Of a stretch of 64,000 bases of DNA, positions 17,608 through 26,498 are shown one piece after another. The position numbers were made by a program, and so were the translations under genes. Under the pieces are notes generated by a model. It was given only the letters and a program-made list of their open reading frames with translations. It was not told the origin of the DNA and did not search any database. Numbering within the stretch: the first letter of the stretch is position 1; each line of letters starts with the position of its first letter. The stretch is from Mycolicibacterium sp. P9-64 (GTDB lineage Bacteria; Actinomycetota; Actinomycetes; Mycobacteriales; Mycobacteriaceae), in the NCBI RefSeq assembly GCF_008329605.1, contig NZ_NPKO01000001.1:310001-374000 (forward strand), written 5' to 3'.

Positions 17608-17895
17608 ATGACATCACGTCGTTTGAGCCGCCGCCTCGCGGCGGGTGCCGGCGGGGCAGCGATCATCGCGATGGTCGGGCTTACCGCAGCGTGCGGTGGC
17701 GGCGGCGGGGAAAGCCCGTCGAGCACGACCACCACCACGACGACCACGACGACGCCGTCGACCACTGCCCCGAGCAGCGTCGCGCCATCGCCGACCGAGA
17801 AGAGCATCGACCCGACGGGTGGCAACCTGTTCACGCCGCCGGTCTACGCACCCCCTGCACCGACGCAGCCGCCCGGCGTTCACCGCAACAACTAG
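17608..17895 (+). CDS. Thr/Pro-rich lipoprotein, copy 1 of a tandem pair
   Basis: This 95-residue protein starts MTSRRLSRRLAAGAGG with lipobox L-T-A-A-C, then a Gly run, a run of ten Thr, and a C-terminal T-E-K-S-I-D-P-T-G-G-N-L-F-T-P-P motif. It is predicted to be lipid-anchored on the outer face of the membrane. It is closely related to the next gene, 17 bp downstream, in both the signal peptide and the EKSI-PTGGNLFTPPV block, so the two arose by tandem duplication. AAGGA precedes the ATG. The function is unknown. Confidence 0.75.
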   Translation: MTSRRLSRRLAAGAGGAAIIAMVGLTAACGGGGGESPSSTTTTTTTTTTPSTTAPSSVAPSPTEKSIDPTGGNLFTPPVYAPPAPTQPPGVHRNN

Positions 17896-17912
17896 AAGCA
17901 AGGACCGGATAG

Positions 17913-18209
17913 ATGAGTTCACAGCGTTTGGGTCGTCGCCTCGGAATGATTGCCGGCGGTGCTGCGATCGTCGCAATGGCCGCGCTCACCGCGGCGTGCG
18001 GTGGCGGTGGCGGCGAAAGCCCTTCCAGCACTACGACAACCACCACCACCACCACGACGACCACCACGGCGCCCGCAAGCAGCGCGCCTGCGCCGACCGA
18101 GAAGAGCATCAACCCCACGGGCGGCAACCTCTTCACGCCGCCGGTGACGGCGACGCCCGCGCCGAACATCCCCCCGGGACAACATTCCGGAATCGGCGGC
18201 ATCAACTAG
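17913..18209 (+). CDS. Thr/Pro-rich lipoprotein, copy 2 of a tandem pair
   Basis: This 98-residue paralogue of the preceding gene has lipobox L-T-A-A-C, a GGGGGESPSS block identical to copy 1, thirteen consecutive Thr and the same EKSI-PTGGNLFTPPV motif, ending in a Gly/Pro tail. AAGGA lies upstream of the ATG. A strong hairpin at 18219-18249 ends the pair. The Thr tract length differs between copies, as expected for slippage at ACC/ACG repeats. Confidence 0.75.
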   Translation: MSSQRLGRRLGMIAGGAAIVAMAALTAACGGGGGESPSSTTTTTTTTTTTTTAPASSAPAPTEKSINPTGGNLFTPPVTATPAPNIPPGQHSGIGGIN

Positions 18210-18218
18210 ATCCGTGTG

Positions 18219-18249
18219 GCCGTGGGCGTCCGTTGGGGACGCCCACGGC
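18219..18249 (+). terminator. perfect 13-bp hairpin between the lipoprotein pair and the sedolisin gene
   Basis: GCCGTGGGCGTCC (18219-18231) pairs perfectly with GGACGCCCACGGC (18237-18249) around a 5-nt loop. There is no T-run. Its position 10 bp after the lipoprotein stop suggests termination. It also argues that the protease starts at 18282 rather than at the in-frame GTG at 18216, which would place this hairpin in the coding sequence. Confidence 0.75.
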
Positions 18250-18281
18250 ACGCGGTCCCGTGGATTCGAGCAACTTCAGCG

Positions 18282-19892
18282 ATGAGCGCGCGTTCCTGGC
18301 CGGCGACTCCGTTGGCCTTGACGGTTGTCGCCTCCACTCTGCTTCTGCTGGCGTCATCGGCATTTCCGGGTACGTCGACGCAGACCGACCCGGCACGCAT
18401 CACGGGTCCCTACGCGTCGCTGCTTGCCAGCTCCAGTGACCTCGGGCCGTCGCGCGCCGGCGATGCGCAGCTGACCGTCACCCTGCCCGGACCGGCCCGC
18501 CCGGTACGGCTGCTCGAATGGTCTGATGCGCACGGTCTTTCGGTGCGATGGCAGCCGGGGCAGGACTGGGCGATCGTCGAAGGCGCCGCCGATGACGTGA
18601 GCAGGGCGTTCGACGTACCGGTACGCGACTATCGGGGCCGCAAGGGCCAGGTGTTCTACGCCTCGCCACAGCAACCGGCGATACCGGCGGCGCTTGGCGA
18701 CGGCGTGAATTCGCTGGGACGCATCCTCGGATACACGCCGCACCACATGGCGACGCCAGGGATGCTGCCGTTGGACGTGCCGAAGCAGGGTCTGACACCG
18801 GATGCGTTGTTGACGACCTACAACGCGAAACCGCTCGCCGATGCCGGCTTCACCGGCAAGGGCGCCACCATCGTGTTCTTCGAATTCGATGGTTACGAGC
18901 AGAGCGATCTGGACGCCTTCTCCGAGATGTCGGGGTTGCCCAAGTTCACCCCCGTTCTGATCGGCGGGCAGCCGGGACCGTCCCACGGAGAAACGGTGAT
19001 GGATCTCGAGGTGGCACATGCCATTGCGCCCGATGCGCGGATGGTGGTGGTGAACGCGCGGCCGACCGTGGAGGGCGACGGCGCCTACGAGAAGATCGCG
19101 AAGATGTTCGCCGACGCCGACCGTCAGTTCCCCGGTGCGGTGTGGAGCCTTTCGATCGGGTGGGGCTGCGACAAGCTGATCCGTGCGGCCGACCTGGTGC
19201 CGGTGCGGGCGGCCATGGCGAATGCGCAGAAGAACGGCACGACGATCTTCGACGCCAGCGGCGATACGGGTGGCCTGGAGTGCAAGGGCGGCGACGACTG
19301 GTCATCGCCGCCGGGACCCGACGACGTCGGGCTCGACGCCGTCGCGTCGCTACCGGAGGTCGTGTCGGTCGGTGGCACCACCCTGTCGACCGATGCCGAC
19401 GGGAAGTGGCTGGCCGAGCAGGCGTGGGTCGACGGCCCGCTGTCACAAGGCACCAGCGGGGGCGTGTCCAACCTGTACCCGCGCCCCGACTATCAGGTCG
19501 GGATCTCCATCGACCGCGATTCCGACCGCCGCCTCACCCCAGACGTGTCCGCGGTCGCCGATCCGTTCACCGGGGTGCGGATCGTGTTCGACGGGCACCC
19601 GAGAATCGGTGCGGGAACATCACAATCGGCGCCGATCTGGGCTGCCTTCGCGGTGTTGATGAATCAGTATCTGCAGGCCAACGGCGGCAAGGCGCTGGGC
19701 GATCTGCATCCGCTGCTGTACCGGGTAGCGGCAGGCGCCAACCTGCCAGGGTTTCGGGACGTGAGCCTGGGCGCCAACGCCGTCAACGTCTCCGTGCCTG
19801 GCTACGACCTGCTGACCGGCTTCGGCAGCCCCAACGTCGCCAACCTCGCCAAGAACTTGCTCGACCTTCAGAAGGGGTCAACCCGTCGATGA
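18282..19892 (+). CDS. sedolisin (peptidase S53, kumamolisin-like), secreted or membrane-tethered
   Basis: The protein has 536 residues from ATG 18282, with a signal peptide or signal anchor (PLALTVVASTLLLLASSAF). Residues about 30-170 match the pro-kumamolisin activation domain. The catalytic set is visible: E237 and D241 in GETVMDLEVAHAIAP, the oxyanion Asp328 in DASGDTGG, and Ser447 in GTSQSAP. S53 enzymes are acid-active serine-carboxyl peptidases. The stop overlaps the start of the zinc-ribbon membrane protein (ATGA), so the two are translationally coupled and may work together. Confidence 0.88.
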   Translation: MSARSWPATPLALTVVASTLLLLASSAFPGTSTQTDPARITGPYASLLASSSDLGPSRAGDAQLTVTLPGPARPVRLLEWSDAHGLSVRWQPGQDWAIVEGAADDVSRAFDVPVRDYRGRKGQVFYASPQQPAIPAALGDGVNSLGRILGYTPHHMATPGMLPLDVPKQGLTPDALLTTYNAKPLADAGFTGKGATIVFFEFDGYEQSDLDAFSEMSGLPKFTPVLIGGQPGPSHGETVMDLEVAHAIAPDARMVVVNARPTVEGDGAYEKIAKMFADADRQFPGAVWSLSIGWGCDKLIRAADLVPVRAAMANAQKNGTTIFDASGDTGGLECKGGDDWSSPPGPDDVGLDAVASLPEVVSVGGTTLSTDADGKWLAEQAWVDGPLSQGTSGGVSNLYPRPDYQVGISIDRDSDRRLTPDVSAVADPFTGVRIVFDGHPRIGAGTSQSAPIWAAFAVLMNQYLQANGGKALGDLHPLLYRVAAGANLPGFRDVSLGANAVNVSVPGYDLLTGFGSPNVANLAKNLLDLQKGSTRR

Positions 19893-21715
19893 CCTCAGCC
19901 GACCCACCCGCCGGAGAGGCATTGACGACCACGACGTGCCAGGTGTGCGGCACGGACGTCCCGGTCGGCAGGTTCTGCGGGTCGTGCGGGGCGAATCTTC
20001 ATGCGGGGCAAGACAGTCGACGCGACCGGTTGCGCATCGGGGCGTTCGCGGCGGCCTCCGGCGAGCACGTGCTGCGACCGTCGGTGGCCAGTTCGCTCTT
20101 CCCGCAGCTGCCGCGACGGTCGCGGAGGCCGTTCCGCTTCGGCCTGGTCGTCGTGGTCGTCGTCTTGGCCGTCTTCGCCGCGCTCCGGTGGCAGGCGCCC
20201 CTGATCGCGACGGCAGCTCTTGGGCTGCCAGTCCTGTTCGCGATCTACCTTCGCGAGACCGACGCCCACCGCGACCTGCCGATGCGCACGCTGGCCTTGA
20301 CCACAGTCGTCGGCATCGCGTGCGGCGCAGGGTGGGCGCTGGTCATCGGCGTCATCGTCTCCCACTCCTATGACGTCGCAATGGGTTCCGAGGAGGACCT
20401 TGGCCACGCGCTGCTGGAGGGTCTGACCATCCCGGTGGGCGGGGCGCTCGTCATGCTCGCACCTACCGTGGTCGTGCGGTTGCTTCGCCCGTCAACCAGG
20501 GAGGCGCTGGACGGGTTCGTGATCGGATCGCTTGCCGCGGCCAGCTTCACCGTCGCTGCGACCGTGGCCCGCCTGGCCCCGCAGTTGGCGACCGGGCCGA
20601 CGACGCAGGAGAGGTCGGTCGGCGACCTCCTCGTCGAGGCGGGGATGCAAGGCATCGCGGTGCCCGTGATGGCACTTGCGGTGGGTGGCCTGGTCGGCAC
20701 GGCGTTGTGGCTCGGAAGAACCCGTGTGCTCGTCGCGAGTGTCCTGACGGTGGTCGTGCTGTACACGGCAACGGGGTTGGTGGAGACGGCATCGATTCCG
20801 CAAGAGGTGCAGGTGGGATTGCACCTCGTTGTCGCGGCTTTGGCGTTGTTGGCGTTGAGGATTGGGCTTCAGGTAGCGCTGCTGAGTGGGGAACACGACG
20901 CACCAACAGGCTCTCCCGTCGAGCAGGTGCAGTGCCCGCAGTGTGAGCACGCGATTACAGGCCTGGCGTTCTGTTCGAACTGTGGGGCCGCAGCCCAGGC
21001 GGCATCACGTACCTCGCGGGCTGGGTACGCGGTACCGCAAGGGGCGGCGCCGGTGCGCACGACCACGCCCCGCCGGGTCCTGCTGCCCGTTGGCGGTGTG
21101 CTCGCCGCGGCGGCCGTCGCCTCGGTGGTGGTGTCGATGGTGATCACGCCGAACCTGCCGCGTTACGTCTGCCCACCGGATTGTGGAGGTCCACCGCTTG
21201 GCTCACCGGTCACCACCAACCCGCGGTTCATCTCACCCGACGGTGCGTACTCCTTCTCGTACCCAGGACCGGGCACGGCGTACGAAGCGACGGTCGATGA
21301 GAAGGGGGTGGTGCTGAACTTCGTTGCCGGTGACACCGGCACCCTCGTCCTGTTCGGGGAACCCGCCCAAGGCCGCACGCCGAAGCAGATCACCGACGAT
21401 CTGATCCAGGAGAACTATCCCGACGCGACCGTCGACTATGAAATCCCCAACGCGTCAGTCGGATACCAGCCGGGATACGGCGTGATCGCCGACGAATACC
21501 CACAGGATTCGACGGGCACATACACCCGGCTGCGCCTGCTCGTCATGGTCGCGGTCAAGAACGACATCGCATTGGTCGCGGCGGCTGCCGGGCCATACCA
21601 CGAATTCAGCCCCAGTTTCGGTACGGGTCACCCCTCTGGCGCCAACCTGCAACTCGCGATGGACATGGCCAAGTACGTGAACAGCTTCGCGTGGCGAGGC
21701 GATCCTGCGCGCTGA
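19889..21715 (+). CDS. double zinc-ribbon polytopic membrane protein with C-terminal extracytoplasmic domain
   Basis: This 608-residue protein starts at ATG 19889, overlapping the sedolisin stop by 4 bp. The N-terminus has a zinc ribbon (CQVCG...FCGSCG). Eight or so transmembrane helices follow, then a second zinc ribbon (CPQCE...FCSNCG), one more helix and an outer domain of about 190 residues beginning ISPDGAYSFSYPGPG. Both ribbons should be cytoplasmic. Function is unknown; the helix-rich core faintly recalls PrsW-like intramembrane proteases, but no convincing catalytic motif was found. Coupling to the protease gene suggests a role in its export, regulation or substrate handling. Confidence 0.75.
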   Translation: MTSADPPAGEALTTTTCQVCGTDVPVGRFCGSCGANLHAGQDSRRDRLRIGAFAAASGEHVLRPSVASSLFPQLPRRSRRPFRFGLVVVVVVLAVFAALRWQAPLIATAALGLPVLFAIYLRETDAHRDLPMRTLALTTVVGIACGAGWALVIGVIVSHSYDVAMGSEEDLGHALLEGLTIPVGGALVMLAPTVVVRLLRPSTREALDGFVIGSLAAASFTVAATVARLAPQLATGPTTQERSVGDLLVEAGMQGIAVPVMALAVGGLVGTALWLGRTRVLVASVLTVVVLYTATGLVETASIPQEVQVGLHLVVAALALLALRIGLQVALLSGEHDAPTGSPVEQVQCPQCEHAITGLAFCSNCGAAAQAASRTSRAGYAVPQGAAPVRTTTPRRVLLPVGGVLAAAAVASVVVSMVITPNLPRYVCPPDCGGPPLGSPVTTNPRFISPDGAYSFSYPGPGTAYEATVDEKGVVLNFVAGDTGTLVLFGEPAQGRTPKQITDDLIQENYPDATVDYEIPNASVGYQPGYGVIADEYPQDSTGTYTRLRLLVMVAVKNDIALVAAAAGPYHEFSPSFGTGHPSGANLQLAMDMAKYVNSFAWRGDPAR

Positions 21716-21772
21716 CGCCGGGTGGGCATAGAACGTGAGCCCCGCGTGTTAGTAAGCACGTATAAGCAATCG

Positions 21773-21790
21773 CCGCGCGGTAGAGCGCGG
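21773..21790 (+). promoter_or_regulatory. hairpin in the 5' leader of the Asn/Trp-rich secreted protein
   Basis: CCGCGC-GGTAGA-GCGCGG is a 6-bp stem with a 6-nt loop, 17 bp before the GGAGG ribosome site. A TATAAG-like element lies just upstream (around 21761). It may stabilise the leader or affect translation; evidence is limited to the structure. Confidence 0.3.
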
Positions 21791-21824
21791 TCGGGTCGGG
21801 GGACCTGAAACGGAGGCAACACGG

Positions 21825-22181
21825 ATGAAGCGACTGTCAAAGCTCGTCGCCGGTGTCGCCATCGCGGGCAGCCTGACCGCTGGTGCGATGGGACTCGGAG
21901 CGGGAACTGCGAGCGCCGATCCGCCGCCTTGGGCGCCGGGACACGGACACGACGGCGGCTACGGCCGCGGCAACGACGGCCAGTGGAACAACAACTGGAA
22001 CGACGACCGTCGGTGGGATAACAACTGGAACAACAACAACAATGGACGTTGGAACGACAACGGCCCATGGGGTAACCGTCCGCCACCGCCGTTCTGGGCG
22101 CCCACGGCCGACGTGTTCTGGGATCCGACCCGCCAGGCCTGGGGTTTCTTCTGGGGTCCGGTGTGGTTCCCGGCCTACTAG
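21825..22181 (+). CDS. secreted Asn/Trp/Gly-rich low-complexity protein
   Basis: This 118-residue protein has a clear signal peptide (MKRLSKLVAGVAIAGSLTAGAMGLGAGTASA, cut before D). The mature part is dominated by WNNNWND-type repeats, His/Gly at the start and P-P-P-F-W-A-P, W-G-F-F-W-G-P at the end. No cysteine is present. Such aromatic/Asn-rich exported proteins occur in mycobacteria without a known role. GGAGG lies 9 nt before the ATG. A strong terminator hairpin follows. Confidence 0.75.
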   Translation: MKRLSKLVAGVAIAGSLTAGAMGLGAGTASADPPPWAPGHGHDGGYGRGNDGQWNNNWNDDRRWDNNWNNNNNGRWNDNGPWGNRPPPPFWAPTADVFWDPTRQAWGFFWGPVWFPAY

Positions 22182-22215
22182 GGACATCGCGGCCTGAGGC
22201 CTCGTAGTTCCCATC

Positions 22216-22248
22216 GTCAGCCCGCGAGCGGCTCGTTCGCGGGCTGAC
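22216..22248 (+). terminator. 12-bp perfect hairpin terminator
   Basis: GTCAGCCCGCGA (22216-22227) pairs with TCGCGGGCTGAC (22237-22248) around a 9-nt loop, 35 bp after the stop of the Asn/Trp-rich protein. It marks the boundary before the lower-GC glycan island. Confidence 0.75.
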
Positions 22249-22396
22249 TGGCGCCGACTCCAATGCAGCCGCAACACAACTTTGCCTCGACCGCCCATCT
22301 GGGCACTAGTCACCGGTTGGCGCCGTTCTCCGCAGTCGTCAATATTTGCCTAAATTGCATTGCCGCGCACCATTCTTTTGCGAAGTCCAGGGCCTG

Positions 22397-22433
22397 TTGC
22401 TAGGGCCTCGCGCCGCAATTTATAGTGGCCGCC
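22397..22433 (+). promoter_or_regulatory. leaderless promoter of the first glycosyltransferase
   Basis: TTGCTA at 22397-22402 and TATAGT at 22421-22426 are spaced by 18 bp. The ATG at 22434 lies 7 nt after the -10, where transcription would begin, so the mRNA is probably leaderless. This supports ATG 22434 over the in-frame GTG at 22425. Confidence 0.6.
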
Positions 22434-23306
22434 ATGGGGACCAACAGCTATTTGTTGCAAAGAAATATCGTCGAATCGATCCCATTTGGTAATTCCATTA
22501 CGTCCAAACTCCTGAATAAGCGCATCAATGAATCGTTGCTCGACGATCCGATCAATGACCCCAGTATCAGCGTGGTAGTACGTGCCTACAACGAAGCCGC
22601 GAAATTGGAGAAACTCCTGGCGGACGTTCAGCGTCAGTCGTTCGCGAGCGATCTCGAAGTGGTCGTCGTCGACAATGCATCAAGCGATCGAACGGCCGAA
22701 GTCGTAGAGCAGTTCGGCGCCAGGCTGGTGACGTTGCCTCGGGGTGAGTTCACCTATCCGAAGTCGATGAACTTAGCCATGGAGTCAGCGAGCAACGATG
22801 TGGTGTTCCTGACCGTCGCCCACGCACGGTTGTCCAACGTCCACAGTCTTCACGCCGGAGCTCGCCACTTCGCCAAGGATGCGCGCGTAGCCGGCGTCTT
22901 CGGCAAGGTGCTACCCAATGAGGGCGCCTCCTACATCGAACGATGGGTCGCGACGATCGACAACAACCTGGGGCTTGCCAAGCCCGCCCAGCGGGTGGTC
23001 AAGGCAGGCATGGGCGCGCTGGCAGGCACCGGAGCGATGCTGTCCAAATCGGTATGGGAAGAACTCGGTCGCTTCGATCACCGATACGAAACTGGCGGCG
23101 AAGACACGGCGTTGGCGAAATTGATGCTGAAGAATGGCTATGGACTCGTGCTCGAACCCGCCTTGACGGTGCATCATTCGCACGGTTTGGGTTTTCGGGA
23201 TTCCGTCAAACAGGAGTTTCATCAATTTCAAACGGTGAGGGCGCCACAACAATTCGATAGGCAAGAGTTGCTGGAACGCCGTCCCGATTTGCGGGCCAAC
23301 GGCTGA
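22434..23306 (+). CDS. family 2 glycosyltransferase
   Basis: This 290-residue enzyme has a GT-A fold. ISVVVRAYNEAAKLEKLL and LEVVVVDNASSDRT form the nucleotide-sugar site, RGEFTYPKSMNLAME follows, and a later GGEDTALAKLMLKNGY segment matches the acceptor or catalytic region of GT2 enzymes. There is no membrane segment. GC is lower than in flanking genes and an unusual N-terminus (SYLLQRNIVESIPFG) precedes the fold. It is followed 31 bp later by rmlA, so both probably serve rhamnose- or deoxysugar-containing surface glycans. Donor and acceptor are unknown. Confidence 0.85.
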   Translation: MGTNSYLLQRNIVESIPFGNSITSKLLNKRINESLLDDPINDPSISVVVRAYNEAAKLEKLLADVQRQSFASDLEVVVVDNASSDRTAEVVEQFGARLVTLPRGEFTYPKSMNLAMESASNDVVFLTVAHARLSNVHSLHAGARHFAKDARVAGVFGKVLPNEGASYIERWVATIDNNLGLAKPAQRVVKAGMGALAGTGAMLSKSVWEELGRFDHRYETGGEDTALAKLMLKNGYGLVLEPALTVHHSHGLGFRDSVKQEFHQFQTVRAPQQFDRQELLERRPDLRANG

Positions 23307-23325
23307 GAGGTCCTGCCGGGACCGC

Positions 23326-23337
23326 TAGGGTGTTTCC
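23326..23337 (+). promoter_or_regulatory. leaderless -10 element of rmlA
   Basis: TAGGGT at 23326-23331 matches the mycobacterial TANNNT -10 and stands exactly 6 nt before the ATG at 23338, the arrangement of a leaderless transcript. No convincing -35 was seen. Confidence 0.5.
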
Positions 23338-24201
23338 ATGCGAGGAATCATCCTGGCCGGTGGCTCGGGCACTCGTCTGTACCCGATCACGATGGGCGTG
23401 TGCAAGCAGTTACTGCCCGTGTACGACAAGCCGCTGATCTACTACTCGCTGTCCACGTTGATCATGGCGGGGATTCGCGACATTCAGGTGATCACCACCG
23501 CCGGTGACGTAGCTGCCTTCCACCGGCTGCTCGGCGATGGGTCGATGTTCGGCACCAACATCACCTACGCGATCCAGGATCGTCCCGACGGGGTGGCCCA
23601 GGCCTTCGTCGTCGGCGCCAACCACATCGGTAACGATTCCGCTGCATTGATCCTGGGCGACAACATCTTCTATGGTCCCAGCCTCGGCACCAGCCTGAGC
23701 CGATTCCAAGAAGTCAACGGCGGTGCGATCTTCGCCTATCGAGTGGCCAACCCGTCGGCCTACGGCGTCGTCGAGTTCGCCGAGGACGGCACGGCTCTGT
23801 CGTTGGAGGAGAAGCCGGAGACCCCGAAATCGCACTACGCCGTGCCAGGGCTCTACTTCTACGACAACGACGTCGTCGAGATCGCCAAGTCGTTGCGACC
23901 GTCACCCCGTGGTGAATACGAGATCACCGAGATCAACCAGATCTACCTCAACCAGGGCAGGCTGTCCGTCGAAGTGCTGGCCCGTGGTACGGCGTGGCTG
24001 GACACCGGCACCTTCGACTCGCTGCTCGACGCCAGCGACTACGTGCGCACCATCGAGCGCAGGCAAGGCCTCAAAGTCGGTGTGCCAGAAGAAGTTGCGT
24101 GGCGACTGGGCTTCATCGACGACGAACAGCTCGCCAGCCGCGCCCAGACCCTGGTGAAGTCGGGCTACGGCGCCTACCTACTGCAGTTGCTGGAACACTA
24201 G
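23338..24201 (+). CDS. rmlA: glucose-1-phosphate thymidylyltransferase
   Basis: The protein has 287 residues, the standard length. It joins dTTP and glucose-1-phosphate to dTDP-glucose, the first step toward dTDP-L-rhamnose. The pyrophosphorylase signature GGSGTRLYP is at 8-16, followed by [28 protein letters not shown] sequence, [28 protein letters not shown] and [17 protein letters not shown]. rmlB, rmlC and rmlD are not in this window. Its position among glycosyltransferases and GAP transport proteins suggests a supply for rhamnosylated envelope glycolipids; a second rmlA elsewhere in the genome cannot be excluded. Confidence 0.95.
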   Translation: MRGIILAGGSGTRLYPITMGVCKQLLPVYDKPLIYYSLSTLIMAGIRDIQVITTAGDVAAFHRLLGDGSMFGTNITYAIQDRPDGVAQAFVVGANHIGNDSAALILGDNIFYGPSLGTSLSRFQEVNGGAIFAYRVANPSAYGVVEFAEDGTALSLEEKPETPKSHYAVPGLYFYDNDVVEIAKSLRPSPRGEYEITEINQIYLNQGRLSVEVLARGTAWLDTGTFDSLLDASDYVRTIERRQGLKVGVPEEVAWRLGFIDDEQLASRAQTLVKSGYGAYLLQLLEH

Positions 24202-24245
24202 CTGCCGAAGTCGCGGTTGAGGGCAGCGACCGGGCAGAGCCACTC

Positions 24246-25301
24246 CTAGCTGGAGAGGCGACTGTCGTCGCGAGCAAGTTGGTCGAAGTCACGACGCCCG
24301 ACGTGATGGTCCTTCATCGACTCCCGCGGAATCGAAGCGACCATCTCAGTCGGACGTACTTCACTCAGTAGAAATCGCCTGGCGCCTTCAAATTCGTGAA
24401 TCCGCGCGGAGCCGAGGTATTTCAGGCGCGTCCACCGGGACGGTCCCAAAATGACGGACTCCAATATGTTTCGCAACCAGATGATTCGCCACCAGATCCG
24501 GGCGCGTGATCGAACGGTCCTTGGAGAAGCTGGATCCATGGTCAGCCACGTCAGGACTCGAAGGCGATCGAGCCAATCCTTCCCGGCTCCCACGATATGG
24601 GCTGTGGCGGTGTGTGTCGTATATGAATGCACCGAGAGTTCGCGCGGGTGGAAGCACACGTTCGATCGCAGCATTAGTCTCAGCCAAAGGTCCAAGTCCA
24701 CCAGCTGGTGGACGTCCGGCCGGCACTTCCCCGCGTCGAGGGCCAGTTGGCGCCGGAACATCACGCAGCTGGGCTCGCCGATCCAGTTGCGGTGTACGCC
24801 GCGAGATGCGATCTGCGACACCAGGTCTGGACCATTGTTGTAAGCCTTGAGGTGCCGAAAGCCGGTATGCAGGCTTTTGTTCCACTTCGTCCACACGGGG
24901 TCGTCACTCTCGACTTCCCTCGGCGCGAAGGACAGTCCCACGGCCGGATCGTCGAAGTATCGCGCCAACGTCTGCAATGCATCGGGTAGCAGCCAGTCGT
25001 CGCCGTGCACGAACTGAACGCACTTGCCCCGTGCTAGTTGTAGACATTTGTTGTGGTTGCCGTTGAGTCCGAGGCGCGGTGTGTTGCGAACCAATCGATC
25101 GCCTGGGCGCAACATCTGCCGGGCGATGGCGACACAGTCGTCCGAGGAATCGTCATCGATGACGACGATCTCGAAGTCAACGCCATTCTGGCGAAGGATG
25201 CTCGAAAGACATCGAGCAATCGTCGCCGAATTGTTGAACATGGGTACACAGACCGAAATCGTCGGCCTTGCGTCCGACGCACCATTGTTGCGAATGGACA
25301 C
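24246..25301 (-). CDS. family 2 glycosyltransferase, paralogue of the one at 27740
   Basis: The protein has 351 residues. The GT-A core begins [18 protein letters not shown], with [12 protein letters not shown], then [11 protein letters not shown] and [10 protein letters not shown], the presumed metal/nucleotide motifs. The C-terminal part ([35 protein letters not shown]) closely follows the gene at 27740 throughout, so the two are duplicates in opposite orientation. GGAGG lies 6 nt before the GTG start at 25301. Its own C-terminus is longer by about 25 residues. The sugar and acceptor are unknown. Confidence 0.85.
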   Translation of the reverse strand: MSIRNNGASDARPTISVCVPMFNNSATIARCLSSILRQNGVDFEIVVIDDDSSDDCVAIARQMLRPGDRLVRNTPRLGLNGNHNKCLQLARGKCVQFVHGDDWLLPDALQTLARYFDDPAVGLSFAPREVESDDPVWTKWNKSLHTGFRHLKAYNNGPDLVSQIASRGVHRNWIGEPSCVMFRRQLALDAGKCRPDVHQLVDLDLWLRLMLRSNVCFHPRELSVHSYTTHTATAHIVGAGKDWLDRLRVLTWLTMDPASPRTVRSRARIWWRIIWLRNILESVILGPSRWTRLKYLGSARIHEFEGARRFLLSEVRPTEMVASIPRESMKDHHVGRRDFDQLARDDSRLSS

Positions 25302-25682
25302 TGAACCCTCCCCGATTCACTGCATTACTACGGTCTGACTATCTTGACGAGGGAAATCCCATGGCACGCAAGGCAGCCAGAGTGTGGAGAATGTGCATGT
25401 TGGGCCTTGGATGGTCCCCCCGGACATGAACTTCACGAAACGGCTTTCTACGCCGATACGTTAGCCCAACTCCAACGACTTGTCCTTTGGGTTGGCGGAC
25501 TTGTTTTTCATACTTTTTGCACGACATTCGTCAATTGATATTGAAGTTTGCCACAATTTGCAATTGGTGTGCGCTTGGAATTAACGCCCGCGCAAGCACC
25601 GTCGGCCACGGGTCATGGACTACAGCTCGGGATCGGTGCCAATGACCGAGGTGAGCAGGGCTAGGTCACGTTAAAGGGGTCG
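25302..25682. other. gene-free, lower-GC intergenic region
   Basis: These 381 bp lie between the methyltransferase stop and the glycosyltransferase start, both leftward. They are distinctly AT-richer than the surroundings, especially 25490-25570. Short reading frames occur but none has a ribosome site, codon use or recognisable protein. The region should hold the glycosyltransferase promoter; no clear elements were identified. Confidence 0.4.
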
Positions 25683-26498
25683 CTATGCGCTGGTTGCCGG
25701 TCCCCGATTGCGCTCAGCGGCCTTGTCGTCGCTCAAAATTGCTGAACTTGCACGCGCAGTCTCGCGCCGGTTCTCGAACCATTGCACCAATGGCAGCAAC
25801 TTGTGCCACACGGACAGCGTGTACTTCTGATAGCGATCCTCTGGCAGAACCGCCGACAACCGCCGGAATGGGAACAGCAATGCCTGATGGGGTCGCGACA
25901 TCAACCCACGCAGCGATTCAACCTCTGCATCAGCGGGCAATGTGGCCCTGGGGGAGCCTTCGCCAGCACGCACAGCGGCAAAGAACAAATCAAAATGGGT
26001 GTTCAGATACCAGAACCGATACTCGCTGAAGAGGTCACCGAGCGGGATATCCGCAAAGTCCTCCTCGTTGACATTGCGGTAGTAGTCCAACCCGATGGCT
26101 TGCGTCCCGGGGGATGAGATCGCGTCGGTGCGACCGGTGCCATGCTCTGCGCGACCGCGGGCTGCACACGTGAACGCGACCAAGCCACCCGGCCGCGTCA
26201 GCCGCACCATGTTGAGAAACGTTTCGCGCCAATGTTGGTCGTGCTCGAAGCACTCGCCGGAGAGCGTGACGTCATACGACTGGTCCGGGTCGTCGACCTC
26301 GTGGCCGAACCCGACCTTGTCGACGCCGGGGCCGTGATCCAGGTCGACGCCGACGTAGTCGCTAGCACCTCGGAACAGATGGCGGATACCGCCGTTGACG
26401 TCGTACGACCCGATCTCAAGGACTCTCGCCCCTTCGATGAGTTCCGCGTTGGCCTTGGCTACGACCTCGAAGAACCCGACCTGTTCGGGATGACTCAT
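25683..26498 (-). CDS. SAM-dependent methyltransferase (class I)
   Basis: The protein has 271 residues. Motif I is V-L-E-I-G-S-Y-D-V-N-G-G; motif II is Y-V-G-V-D-L-D-H-G-P-G-V-D; LSGECFEHD and MVRLTRPGGLVAF correspond to motifs IV-VI. This is the Rossmann-fold methyltransferase type often found in surface-glycan clusters, where it methylates sugars or a lipid carrier. The substrate is not predictable. GGGGAGG lies about 9 nt upstream of the ATG. It belongs to the leftward strand of the island with the glycosyltransferase at 24246, 381 bp away. Confidence 0.8.
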   Translation of the reverse strand: MSHPEQVGFFEVVAKANAELIEGARVLEIGSYDVNGGIRHLFRGASDYVGVDLDHGPGVDKVGFGHEVDDPDQSYDVTLSGECFEHDQHWRETFLNMVRLTRPGGLVAFTCAARGRAEHGTGRTDAISSPGTQAIGLDYYRNVNEEDFADIPLGDLFSEYRFWYLNTHFDLFFAAVRAGEGSPRATLPADAEVESLRGLMSRPHQALLFPFRRLSAVLPEDRYQKYTLSVWHKLLPLVQWFENRRETARASSAILSDDKAAERNRGPATSA

